NCBI GenBank assembly: GCA_016792585.1
Contig: JAEULB010000068.1
Span: forward strand, 1-40,332
Origin: Rhodospirillaceae bacterium
Lineage (GTDB): Bacteria > Pseudomonadota > Alphaproteobacteria > SHVZ01
DNA length: 40,332 nucleotides
Reading direction: 5' to 3'
Shown here: piece by piece, positions 17,109 to 24,519 of the stretch
Numbering within the stretch: position 1 is the stretch's first letter
Layout: each line of letters opens with the position of its first letter
Made by a program: the position numbers and the translations under genes
The notes under the pieces: model-generated
The model's database searches: none
The model's input: only the letters and a program-made list of their open reading frames with translations
What the model was told of the DNA's origin: nothing

Positions 17109-18320
17109 CCGGGGCGAGACCCACCAGGGCGTGAGCGCGAGCGCGATCGAGGCCCAGGCGACGACGAAGTTCGCCTGATAGCCGCCGAAATAGTCGTGCA
17201 GCGTGCCGCCGATCCAGGCGCCGAAAGCGGTGCCGGTGCCCATGCCGATCACCAGGAATCCAAGCACGCGACCCAGCGTCGAACCGGCATAGATTCGCTG
17301 GGCGAGCGAGGCGATCAGCGGCCCTCGCGATCCCAGCGAAAGGCCGAAGGTCATCACGTAGAGGACCAGCAGCACCGGGCTCGGCCACACCGCCATCAGC
17401 GCCAGCACGCCGAGACCGATGGCCGTCGAGAGATAGCTCAGCGACAGGGTCAGCCGCCGGCCGATCCGGTCGGCGAGCCACCCGAAGATCACCATCCCGA
17501 CCGAGGCCGAGAGACCGGCAAACCCGACCGCGGTGGCAGCAGTCAACGACGAGAATCCGACCTCGACCAGATAGGCGACCATCTGCGGCTGGATCACCGA
17601 GATCGCGGTCGAGGTCAGGAAGTAGACCGCGAACATCGCCCAGATCACCGGTTCGGTGACGGCCCGACGGATGCTCCAGCCGGTCGCCGCCGGCCCCGGG
17701 CCGGTGCCGTCGCGTCCCGCTTCGATCCGCGTCCATGGCAGGAATACCAGGGGAACGACGAGCAGCAGGGCCACGCCAGCGAGCACGCCGTAGGCGGTGC
17801 GATATCCGTAGAGGTCGATCAGCACCTGGGCCATCGGCGCGAAGATCAGGGCGCCGATGCCGGTGGCCCCGCCGATGATGCCAAGCACGGTCGAGACGCG
17901 CCCCTTGAACCAGATCGCGATCAGCGGCGTCTGCGCGACGTTGCCGAGGCAGGCCGAGGCGAATCCGATGCAGATGCCGAGCGCCAGGTAGAAGTGCCAG
18001 AGCTCGGTCGCGTAGGCGGCACCCGCATAGGCGGCGAACAACGCCGCGGCGCCGACGACGTAGAGCCAGCGAGGGCCTAGGTGATCGATCAGGTATCCGG
18101 CGACCGGGCCGGCGAAGCCGATCGCCAGTGCCGAAATGCCGTAGATGCCGGTCACCTGCGCGCGATCCCAGCCGAAGGCCTGCTGGAGGGGCAGCAGGAA
18201 GACGCTGAAGGTCTCGCCGGTGCCGCGCCCGACCAGCGCGAAAAGGAAGCAAGTCGCCAGCACCGAACCCGGCAGCCAGTTCGGGGTGGGAGGCGGCGCC
18301 GGCTGCACCGGCTCCGTCAT
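17094..18320 (-). CDS. MFS transporter
   Basis: The 408-residue protein has about twelve hydrophobic segments in two sets of six, with the MFS loop motif as GWLADRIGRRL between helices 8 and 9 and a related GYLIDHLGPRW between helices 2 and 3. It resembles the monocarboxylate/oxalate-type MFS branch, but the substrate cannot be read. Its ATG overlaps the MaoC stop (ATGA, 18317-18320), so it is translated from the same mRNA as the SDR and MaoC genes. A role in moving a substrate or product of those enzymes is a reasonable inference. Confidence 0.87.
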   Translation of the reverse strand: MTEPVQPAPPPTPNWLPGSVLATCFLFALVGRGTGETFSVFLLPLQQAFGWDRAQVTGIYGISALAIGFAGPVAGYLIDHLGPRWLYVVGAAALFAAYAGAAYATELWHFYLALGICIGFASACLGNVAQTPLIAIWFKGRVSTVLGIIGGATGIGALIFAPMAQVLIDLYGYRTAYGVLAGVALLLVVPLVFLPWTRIEAGRDGTGPGPAATGWSIRRAVTEPVIWAMFAVYFLTSTAISVIQPQMVAYLVEVGFSSLTAATAVGFAGLSASVGMVIFGWLADRIGRRLTLSLSYLSTAIGLGVLALMAVWPSPVLLVLYVMTFGLSLGSRGPLIASLAQRIYAGSTLGRVLGFLVIGMGTGTAFGAWIGGTLHDYFGGYQANFVVAWASIALALTPWWVSPRLRRL

Positions 18321-19174
18321 GCGATCTCGGCCCGTCCGTTCGAAAGCACGACCTGGTCGCGCTCGACCGCGCGGGCGCGGAACGCAGCGACGCCGCCGTC
18401 CTCGCGCCAGATCTCGGTCTTAAGCGTCTCTCCCGGATAGACGGGTGCGCTGAAGCGCCCCTCCATCGCCGTCAGGCGTTCCGGGCGATAGCCGCAAAGT
18501 CCCTTGAGCAATGCGTGGCCGACGACGGCGAAGGTCGCGAGCCCGTGCAGGATCGGCCGCGGGAAGCCTGCCGCCTTGGCAACGGCCGGGTCGGCATGGA
18601 GCGGATTGTAGTCGCCGTTCAGGCGATAGATCAGCGCCTGGGACGGAAAGGTCGGCAGGTCCAAGGCGAGATCGGGAGCCCGTGTCGGCATCGGATGCGG
18701 CGGCCTGGCCGGCCCGGTGGCGCCGCCGCAGCCGCCGTCGCCGCGAAGGAAGGTGGTCTGGCTCAAGGTCGCGACCACGTCTCCGGCCACGTCGATCACC
18801 TGCCGTTCGGAATAGAGCAGCGCGCCCTTGCCTTCGCCCTTGTCGACAAGGCCGGTCAGCTTGGTACGGCCGACCAGGCGGCCTTCGACCGGCAGCTTCT
18901 TGTGAATGCGGATGCCCTGCTCGCCGTGCACGACCTTGACCCAGTCGACGCCGGGCTCGGGTTCCCTAAGCCAGAAGCCGGGATAGCCCAGGACCACCGC
19001 CATCGTCGGCAACGCCTGGAGCCCGTCCTCGTAGACGAAGCGGAGCTGGTCTCGATCCAGCGGATCGGCGCCGAGTCCGGCCGACAGGGCATAGAGGATC
19101 GTGTCGCGGACCGTCAGGTCCTGGACGACCTCGGGCACGACATAGGAAAGCAGGCGCTTTCCGTCGATCGGCAT
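18317..19174 (-). CDS. MaoC-family enoyl-CoA hydratase 2
   Basis: This double hot-dog hydratase adds water to trans-2-enoyl-CoA to give (3R)-hydroxyacyl-CoA. The hydratase 2 motif YRLNGDYNPLHADP is at residues 183-196, with catalytic Asp188 and His193. The N-terminal half (about 5-150) matches the non-catalytic hot dog of MFE-2-type hydratases, beginning around RDTILYALSAGLG. The start used is the ATG at 19174, which shares one base with the SDR stop (TGATG); an ATG at 19189 is also in frame. Its order after the SDR gene mirrors the domain order of peroxisomal multifunctional enzyme 2. Confidence 0.87.
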   Translation of the reverse strand: MPIDGKRLLSYVVPEVVQDLTVRDTILYALSAGLGADPLDRDQLRFVYEDGLQALPTMAVVLGYPGFWLREPEPGVDWVKVVHGEQGIRIHKKLPVEGRLVGRTKLTGLVDKGEGKGALLYSERQVIDVAGDVVATLSQTTFLRGDGGCGGATGPARPPHPMPTRAPDLALDLPTFPSQALIYRLNGDYNPLHADPAVAKAAGFPRPILHGLATFAVVGHALLKGLCGYRPERLTAMEGRFSAPVYPGETLKTEIWREDGGVAAFRARAVERDQVVLSNGRAEIA

Positions 19175-20088
19175 CAGACGGGATCCCACGAGAACACGTC
19201 GGCCGAGACGTCGAGGTCGTAGAACGAGGCCTTGAGCGCCGGCATCGCATGCTCGGCGATCGCCTCAGGCGTCCAGCCGTCGCCGGCCTGCACCGAGCGG
19301 ATCGGACGCGGCTGGCTCATCAGGAAGATCTCGTTGTTGCGGACCGAGAAGATCTGTCCGGTGACTTCCTTCGCCGCGTCCGAGCAGAGATAGACGACCA
19401 GCGGAGCGATCTTGTCCGGCGTCATCCTCTGGAGCTTCTCGATCCGCGCCTTCTGCGCATCGTCGGTCACCGGGATCGAGCCGATCATGCGCGACCAGGC
19501 GAAGGGCGCGATCGCGTTGGAGCGTACGCCGAACTTCGCCATGTCGAGCGCGATCGACTTCGAGAGGCCGGCGATGCCGAGCTTCGCCGCCGAGTAGTTG
19601 GCCTGCCCGAGGTTGCCGATCAGGCCCGAGGTCGAGGTGAAGTGGACGAAGGCGCCGGAGCCCTGCTCCTTGAGATGATTGGCGGCCGCCTTCGACACAT
19701 AGAACGATCCGTTGAGATGCACGTCGATGACCGCGCGCCACTCATCCAGGCTCATGCGGTGGAAGATGCGGTCGCGGAGGATGCCTGCGTTGTTGACCAC
19801 CGCGTCGACACGACCGAAGGAATCGAGGGCGGTCTGGATAAGCCGCTCGGCCCCTTTCGGATCGGCGACCGAGTCGGTATTGGCCGCAGCCTCGCCGCCG
19901 GCTGCCTTGATCTCGCGAACCGTCGCCGCGGCCGGACCGTCGTCGTGCCCAGATCCGTCGAGCGCCGCGCCGATGTCGTTGACCACGACCTTGGCGCCGT
20001 GCGCGGCCATCAGGAGCGCAATCGCCTTGCCGATGCCGCCGCCCGATCCGGTGACAACCACGACCTTGCCGTCGACCATCCGCGCCAT
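19174..20088 (-). CDS. SDR family (3R)-hydroxyacyl-CoA dehydrogenase-like, MFE-2 N-domain type
   Basis: This short-chain dehydrogenase has NAD-binding TGSGGGIGKA at residues 13-22, NNAGILRDR at 99-107, and catalytic Ser152, Tyr165 and Lys169 (ANYSAAKLG). The stretches VVVNDIG, EIKAAGGEAAAN-DSV and SGLIGNLGQANYSAAK closely resemble the dehydrogenase domain of peroxisomal MFE-2 (17-beta-HSD type 4), which oxidises (3R)-hydroxyacyl-CoA. The ATG at 20088 is chosen because AAGGAG lies 7 bases before it; the longer open frame upstream lacks family similarity. It is coupled to the MaoC gene by TGATG. Confidence 0.87.
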   Translation of the reverse strand: MARMVDGKVVVVTGSGGGIGKAIALLMAAHGAKVVVNDIGAALDGSGHDDGPAAATVREIKAAGGEAAANTDSVADPKGAERLIQTALDSFGRVDAVVNNAGILRDRIFHRMSLDEWRAVIDVHLNGSFYVSKAAANHLKEQGSGAFVHFTSTSGLIGNLGQANYSAAKLGIAGLSKSIALDMAKFGVRSNAIAPFAWSRMIGSIPVTDDAQKARIEKLQRMTPDKIAPLVVYLCSDAAKEVTGQIFSVRNNEIFLMSQPRPIRSVQAGDGWTPEAIAEHAMPALKASFYDLDVSADVFSWDPV

Positions 20089-20149
20089 TCGAACGCTCCT
20101 TCCCCAGCGACCCGAGGGCTTCCCCATAGCAGGCCCGGCGACCGGGAGG

Positions 20150-21601
20150 CTAGCTTCCGGGCAGCAATGTCGAGCGATGCCGGGCAAGGAAGCTGGCGGA
20201 GATCGGTGCGATGAAAAGGTTGCCGGTGCGCGCAAAGATGCTTTCGATGGCGGGGTCGTCAGCCGGCGCCCGGCCTTCAAGCCGATCGAGGAATTCGTCG
20301 GTCGCCTCGGCGAGGTCCTCCGGCGTATTGGGAACGAGGTCGACACCATAGTCGTCGAATCCACTGCCGCGGATCTCGCCGCGGAAAGGCGTGTCGATCA
20401 TCTCGGCGAGGGACAGCAGCCGTCCGCCGACCCGCTCGCGGTAGAGCTTCGGCAGCCAGATGTCGCGCGGCGTCGCGTGCAGCGTGCTGGCAAGTCCGTT
20501 GGTGTGGATGGTCGGCGTCCCGAAGGCGCTGGCGACGCTGACCGGGCCGGACAGGGTGGCGATCATCGCCCGTGCCGTCGCGATCGCGACGAGATCGACC
20601 TCGGGCGAGCGCACGTCGGAATGGGCATAGTCGACGAGCCCGGGCATCGATGGCAGAGCGGGCGCCATCGGTCCGCCGAGGCGGACGACATAACCTCCAC
20701 GTGCAGCCACCCGCTCGACCGCCTGAAGATAGGTGGTGACGTCTCCATCGCGCGCAGCGAGGTCGAGACGGCGACGCCCTTCGGACTCGCCGTGAAAGGC
20801 CGGATCGCGGACATGCAGAGCGACGAACCATGCATCGGCCGGCAGGCCGATCCGCGCCAGCCGCGCGCGACCCGCCGAAAGCCGTTCCGGAGCCATGGAC
20901 AGGATCGGGCCATGTCCTGCCTCGGCCCAGGCCTTCTCCGACACTCGCCACGCTTCCTGGACGTAGAGGAAGCGGCCGTCCGCCAGCGGCAGCGTGTTGG
21001 TATCGAGGGCGAGGTCGGAAGCCAGCGCCTGGAACTTCGCCAGCATGTCGCCGCCCTTCACGATGGTCAGGTGCGGGGCGAACAGGTCGAGCAACGGCTC
21101 GTTGACGATGGCTTCGGGCGGCGCCGGCAGCACCAGGTGCCCAGGGCGCATCAGGCCGAGCGCCCTGAGCTTGACCAGCGAAGAGAGTCGGGCCGACATC
21201 TCGCCAAAGGATCCAAGAAACCACGCCGGGTGAATGATGCGAAGCCCGGTCGAGGCAAGCGGATGCCTGGCGACACGCTCGTCGAGTTGGCGCGCCGCCA
21301 GGCCGAAAGCCGCGCTTGCTCCCTCCGGATCGCCCGACCCATGCAGAAGAAACCCGAGATCGTTCTGGACCGCTTCGGTCTGCGGGATCAGCGGAGCGAA
21401 TCGCGCGATCGCCGCCCGGGTCACCGGAACCGGCGCGATCTGGTAGAGGAGGTAGAAGCCTTCGCGCAAAATCCGTTCAGGATCGAGGTGCGCTTTCGCC
21501 TCGATCTCGAAGATCAGGCCCCCGACGTCGCCGCGACGAGCGATCGCCTGCAGCCATTCGATCGCCGCATCGACCCGGGTGCGCTTTTCATCCTCCATCA
21601 T
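20150..21601 (-). CDS. putative glycosyltransferase (TIGR04372-like), tandem copy 2
   Basis: This is a 483-residue protein without signal peptide or membrane segment. An N-terminal helical part has a TPR-like stretch (NDLGFLLHGSGDPEGASAAF, about 79-98). The C-terminal part resembles the family of putative glycosyltransferases numbered TIGR04372: WFVALHVRDPAFHGE, the TYLQAVERVAARGGYVVRLG segment, VDYAHSDVRSPEVDL, then SGPVSVASAFGTPTIHTN. The same-length gene upstream is its paralogue; 68 of the first 100 residues are identical by my count. The start ATG at 21601 (a second ATG follows immediately) has no Shine-Dalgarno sequence but has TATACT ending 8 bases before it. The family link is from memory and moderately sure. 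Confidence 0.7.
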   Translation of the reverse strand: MMEDEKRTRVDAAIEWLQAIARRGDVGGLIFEIEAKAHLDPERILREGFYLLYQIAPVPVTRAAIARFAPLIPQTEAVQNDLGFLLHGSGDPEGASAAFGLAARQLDERVARHPLASTGLRIIHPAWFLGSFGEMSARLSSLVKLRALGLMRPGHLVLPAPPEAIVNEPLLDLFAPHLTIVKGGDMLAKFQALASDLALDTNTLPLADGRFLYVQEAWRVSEKAWAEAGHGPILSMAPERLSAGRARLARIGLPADAWFVALHVRDPAFHGESEGRRRLDLAARDGDVTTYLQAVERVAARGGYVVRLGGPMAPALPSMPGLVDYAHSDVRSPEVDLVAIATARAMIATLSGPVSVASAFGTPTIHTNGLASTLHATPRDIWLPKLYRERVGGRLLSLAEMIDTPFRGEIRGSGFDDYGVDLVPNTPEDLAEATDEFLDRLEGRAPADDPAIESIFARTGNLFIAPISASFLARHRSTLLPGS

Positions 21602-21609
21602 GGGTCGTG

Positions 21610-21615
21610 AGTATA
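21610..21615 (-). promoter_or_regulatory. -10-like box before glycosyltransferase copy 2
   Basis: TATACT read on the minus strand, 8 bases before the ATG at 21601. No convincing -35 box is seen at 16-18 bases. The same box with the same 8-base spacing precedes the paralogous gene, which supports a conserved promoter and a leaderless or nearly leaderless mRNA. Confidence 0.4.
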
Positions 21616-21634
21616 GGGTTGAACTGTCGGCGAG

Positions 21635-23086
21635 CTAGCGTCCGGGAAGCAGCGCCGCGCGGTGCCGGGCGAGGAAGCTGGCAGAGATCGGTGCGATGAA
21701 CGGGTTGCCGGTACGATCGAACACGCCGGCGACCTCGGAATCGTCTCCGGGCGTGCGGCCATCCAGACGATCGAGCATCTCATCGCAGGCGGCGGCGATG
21801 TCTTCTGGCTCGTTGGCAACCAGCTCTATGCCGTAGTCTCCGAAGCCGCTGCCGCGCAGGTCGCCACGGAACGGAGCCGAGAGCGACTCCGCAAGGTCGA
21901 GGGTGCGGCCATCTGCGCGCCGCCGATAGAGCTTGGGCAACCAGATATCGCGTGCGGCGACGTGCAGATTGGTCGGAAAGGCGTTGGTATGGATTGTCGG
22001 CGTCCCGAACGCGGTCGACACATGCGCCGGCCCGGACGCCGTCGCGATCATGAATCGCGCCGCCGAAATGGCGACCAGGTCGAGCTCGGGCGAACGAACC
22101 TCCGAATGGGCATAGTCGACGAAGCCCGGCATCCCTGGCAGCGCCGGCGCCTTGTTCGAGCCGAGACGCAGCACGTGGCCGCCGCGGGCGACGATGCGTT
22201 CGATCGCGGGCAGGTACGTCATGACGTCAGCGTCGCGAGCCGCGAGGTCGGCACGGCTGCGGCCCTGCGCCTCGCCGTGGAATGCCGGATCGCGGACATG
22301 CATCGCGACGAACCACGCGTCGGCGGGGAGCCCGATGCGGGCGAGGCTGGCCCGACCGGCCGAAAGTCGCGACGGTGACAAGCTGAGGAGAGGTCCACGT
22401 CCGGCCGCCGCCCAGGCGTGCTCCGCGGCGCGGAAGGCGTCCTGAACGTAGAGGAAGCGGCCGTCGGCCATCGGCAGGCAGGTAAGGTCGAGTGCCAGGT
22501 CGGCAGCGAGCGACTGCGTCTTCGCGAGAAGGTCGCCGCTCTTGACGATGTTCACGTAGGGCGCGAACAGGTCAAGCAGAGGTTCGTTGACAATGCTCTC
22601 CTTGGGCGCTGGCAGCACCACCTGCCATGGCGGGAGCATGCCGAGCGACCGAAATTTCGCGAGATAGTTGAGCCTGACCGCCATCTCGCCGAATGAGCCC
22701 GCGAGCCAGGCGGGATGCACGATCCGAAGCCCGGTCGAAGCTAGGGGGTGCTTAGCGACGCGTTCCTCTCGCCGCTCAGCCGAAATACCGAAGGCTGCGG
22801 CAGCGCCTTCGGGATCTCCGGAGATGTGCAGGAGAAAGCCGAGGTCGTTCTGGAATGCCTCGGTCTTCGGAAACAAAGGCGTCAGCCGGGCTAGGGCCGC
22901 CCGCGTCACGGGCACCGGCGCGAGCTCGTGAAGCAGTGAGAAGGCTTCGCGCAGGATGCGCTCGGGGTCGACGAGGATCTTCGCCTCGACCTCGAACAGC
23001 AGCGCCCCAACATCGCCTGTACGAGCAGCCGCGTGCAGCCGCTCGATCGCAGACTCGACCTTCGATACCGGCCGGTCCCCCGTCAT
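21635..23086 (-). CDS. putative glycosyltransferase (TIGR04372-like), tandem copy 1
   Basis: This is the upstream member of the tandem pair, also exactly 483 residues and collinear with copy 2 without visible gaps. The same landmarks are present: the TPR-like NDLGFLLHISGDPEGAAAAF, WFVAMHVRDPAFHGE, VDYAHSEVRSPELDL and SGPAHVSTAFGTPTIHTN, ending FIAPISASFLARHRAALLPGR. The conserved His-Val-Arg and the Ser-Gly/Thr-Asn segments are kept in both copies, so neither looks like a pseudogene. The intergenic gap to copy 2 is 33 bases. It carries its own TATACT 8 bases before the ATG and no ribosome site. A role in surface-glycan synthesis is inferred only from the family. Confidence 0.7.
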   Translation of the reverse strand: MTGDRPVSKVESAIERLHAAARTGDVGALLFEVEAKILVDPERILREAFSLLHELAPVPVTRAALARLTPLFPKTEAFQNDLGFLLHISGDPEGAAAAFGISAERREERVAKHPLASTGLRIVHPAWLAGSFGEMAVRLNYLAKFRSLGMLPPWQVVLPAPKESIVNEPLLDLFAPYVNIVKSGDLLAKTQSLAADLALDLTCLPMADGRFLYVQDAFRAAEHAWAAAGRGPLLSLSPSRLSAGRASLARIGLPADAWFVAMHVRDPAFHGEAQGRSRADLAARDADVMTYLPAIERIVARGGHVLRLGSNKAPALPGMPGFVDYAHSEVRSPELDLVAISAARFMIATASGPAHVSTAFGTPTIHTNAFPTNLHVAARDIWLPKLYRRRADGRTLDLAESLSAPFRGDLRGSGFGDYGIELVANEPEDIAAACDEMLDRLDGRTPGDDSEVAGVFDRTGNPFIAPISASFLARHRAALLPGR

Positions 23087-23094
23087 GGGACCAG

Positions 23095-23100
23095 AGTATA
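23095..23100 (-). promoter_or_regulatory. -10-like box before glycosyltransferase copy 1
   Basis: TATACT read on the minus strand, 8 bases before the ATG at 23086, the same arrangement as before copy 2. It lies just upstream of the start and downstream of the metZ stop at 23105. A clear -35 box is not visible. Confidence 0.4.
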
Positions 23101-23104
23101 AGGC

Positions 23105-24307
23105 CTAGACCTTGTCGAGCGCCCGCGTCAGATCGTCGATCAGGTCGTCGGGATCCTCGAGGCCGACGGAAAGCCTGACGACGCCGTCCTCGATGCCGAG
23201 CTGGCGCTTCTCCTCGACCGAGAGGCGCTGATGCGTCGTCGTCGCCGGATGACAGATCAGGCTCTTCGAATCGCCGAGGTTGTTCGAGATGTCGATGATT
23301 CGGAGGCTGTTCAGCGCGTTGAACGCGCCGGGCTTGCCGCCGCGGATGGTGAAGGTGACGACCGTACCGAAATCCTTCATCTGGCTCGCCGCCAGCTTGT
23401 GCTGCGGATGGGTGAGCAGCCCCGGATAGAGCGCACGCTCGACCGCCGGGTGGCGCGACAGCGCCTTGGCGACGGCGCGCGCACTCGTACAGTGGGCGGT
23501 GAGGCGCAGATCGAGGGTCTCGAGCCCCTTCATCATCAGCCAGGCGTTGAACGGGCTCATCGTCGGGCCGGTGTGACGCAGAAACGGCCCCAGCGTGTCG
23601 GTCAGGAACTTCTCCGAGCAGAGGATGGCACCGCCGAGGGCGCGGCCTTGGCCGTCGATGTGCTTGGTGGTCGAATAGACGACCACGTCGGCACCCATGT
23701 CGAGCGGCCGCTGCAGAAGCCCGGTAGCGAAGACGTTGTCGACGATCACGCAGGCGCCGGCATCGTGAGCGAGGGCCGCAACGGCGCGAAGATCGACGAT
23801 CTCCAGCATCGGGTTCGACGGCGACTCCAGCAGCACGGCCTTGGTCGGCTTGGAGAGCGCGCGCCGCCACTGGGCGAGCTCGGTGCCGTCGACGATCTCG
23901 ACCTCGACACCCAGCTTGGGCAGGTAGTCGGTGCAGATCCAGAGGCACGAGCCGAACAGCGCGCGGGCGGCGACGACGCGGTCGCCCGAACGCACCTGGC
24001 ACATCAGCGAGGCGAACACCGCCGACATGCCGGTCGCGGTCGCGCGGCAGGCTTCGGCGCCTTCGATCAGCCTGAGCCGCTCCTCGAAGGCGGCGACTGT
24101 CGGATTGCGGAAGCGCGAATAGACGTAGCGGTCGTTGCGCGGCTGGGCGAAGGCGGCCTCGGCCTCCTCCGCCGAGCCGTAGACGTAGCCCGAGGTCATG
24201 TACATGGCCTCGGCCGTCTCCATGTGCTGCGAGCGGTTCAGGCCGCCGCGGACGAGACGGGTACGAGGGCGCCAGGCATCGAGATTGCCGTGAGCGGTGT
24301 CGACCAT
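23105..24307 (-). CDS. metZ: O-succinylhomoserine sulfhydrylase
   Basis: This PLP enzyme of the Cys/Met-metabolism family makes homocysteine directly from O-succinylhomoserine and sulfide. Motifs are YSRFRNPTV for phosphate/PLP binding, ESPSNPMLEIVD, the PLP lysine in YSTTKHIDGQGRALGG (the HIDGQGR form is typical of MetZ), and SLICHPATTTHQRL. The ATG at 24307 is preceded by GGAGGAG with an 8-base gap, giving 400 residues; the longer open frame upstream would run into the terminator. A SAM-II riboswitch and a terminator lie in the leader, so expression should fall when SAM is plentiful. Cystathionine gamma-synthase is the main alternative. Confidence 0.9.
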   Translation of the reverse strand: MVDTAHGNLDAWRPRTRLVRGGLNRSQHMETAEAMYMTSGYVYGSAEEAEAAFAQPRNDRYVYSRFRNPTVAAFEERLRLIEGAEACRATATGMSAVFASLMCQVRSGDRVVAARALFGSCLWICTDYLPKLGVEVEIVDGTELAQWRRALSKPTKAVLLESPSNPMLEIVDLRAVAALAHDAGACVIVDNVFATGLLQRPLDMGADVVVYSTTKHIDGQGRALGGAILCSEKFLTDTLGPFLRHTGPTMSPFNAWLMMKGLETLDLRLTAHCTSARAVAKALSRHPAVERALYPGLLTHPQHKLAASQMKDFGTVVTFTIRGGKPGAFNALNSLRIIDISNNLGDSKSLICHPATTTHQRLSVEEKRQLGIEDGVVRLSVGLEDPDDLIDDLTRALDKV

Positions 24308-24330
24308 GTGCTGTGCTCCTCCCGAGCAAC

Positions 24331-24360
24331 AAAAAAGCCCCGGCCGGTCTCGGTCGGGGC
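24331..24360 (-). terminator. intrinsic terminator in the metZ leader
   Basis: On the minus strand a hairpin forms from GCCCCG (24360-24355) and CGGGGC (24342-24337). A CC/GG extension lies inside it past one A-C mismatch, and six T residues (24336-24331) follow. It lies between the SAM-II aptamer and the metZ ribosome site. Bases 24358-24352 (CCCGACC), in the 5' arm, are complementary to the 3' pseudoknot strand of the aptamer, which would allow an antiterminator. Confidence 0.8.
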
Positions 24361-24365
24361 GCACT

Positions 24366-24432
24366 TGGTCCCGACCTTTTAGCGGTTTTCTTTAACGTGG
24401 GCCGCAAGCCGGTCGGCTCAAATCCCCACGGA
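24366..24432 (-). promoter_or_regulatory. SAM-II riboswitch aptamer upstream of metZ
   Basis: On the minus strand the leader shows the SAM-II pattern. P1 is CGTGGG (24430-24425) pairing with CCCACG (24401-24396). The conserved loop elements GATTTG and GGCTTGC lie between them, and ACGTTAAA and CGCTAAAA follow. The pseudoknot pairs loop bases CCGACC (24416-24411) with GGTCGG (24376-24371). The element class is known to bind S-adenosylmethionine and to regulate metA/metZ genes in Alphaproteobacteria. A strong promoter immediately upstream would start the RNA right at the 5' edge of the aptamer. Confidence 0.9.
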
Positions 24433-24440
24433 ATGAGGCG

Positions 24441-24469
24441 CTTGTACGCGAGGCGAATCGCGCTGTCAA
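24441..24469 (-). promoter_or_regulatory. sigma70-type promoter for the metZ leader
   Basis: Minus strand: a consensus -35 TTGACA (24469-24464), a 17-base spacer and -10 TACAAG (24446-24441, 4 of 6 consensus). The predicted start is near 24434, directly before the SAM-II P1 stem. The divergent acyl-CoA ligase gene begins at 24520, so its own promoter must lie in or next to this segment. Confidence 0.75.
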
Positions 24470-24519
24470 CCCGAGGGGCTTGCATCCGGCCGCATCCTGC
24501 GCCACGCATCGCGCAGAAC

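Noticed and set aside
20150..23086. Tandem genes as a mobile-element duplication
   Set aside because: No inverted repeats, target-site duplication or transposase is visible, and divergence between copies indicates an old gene duplication.
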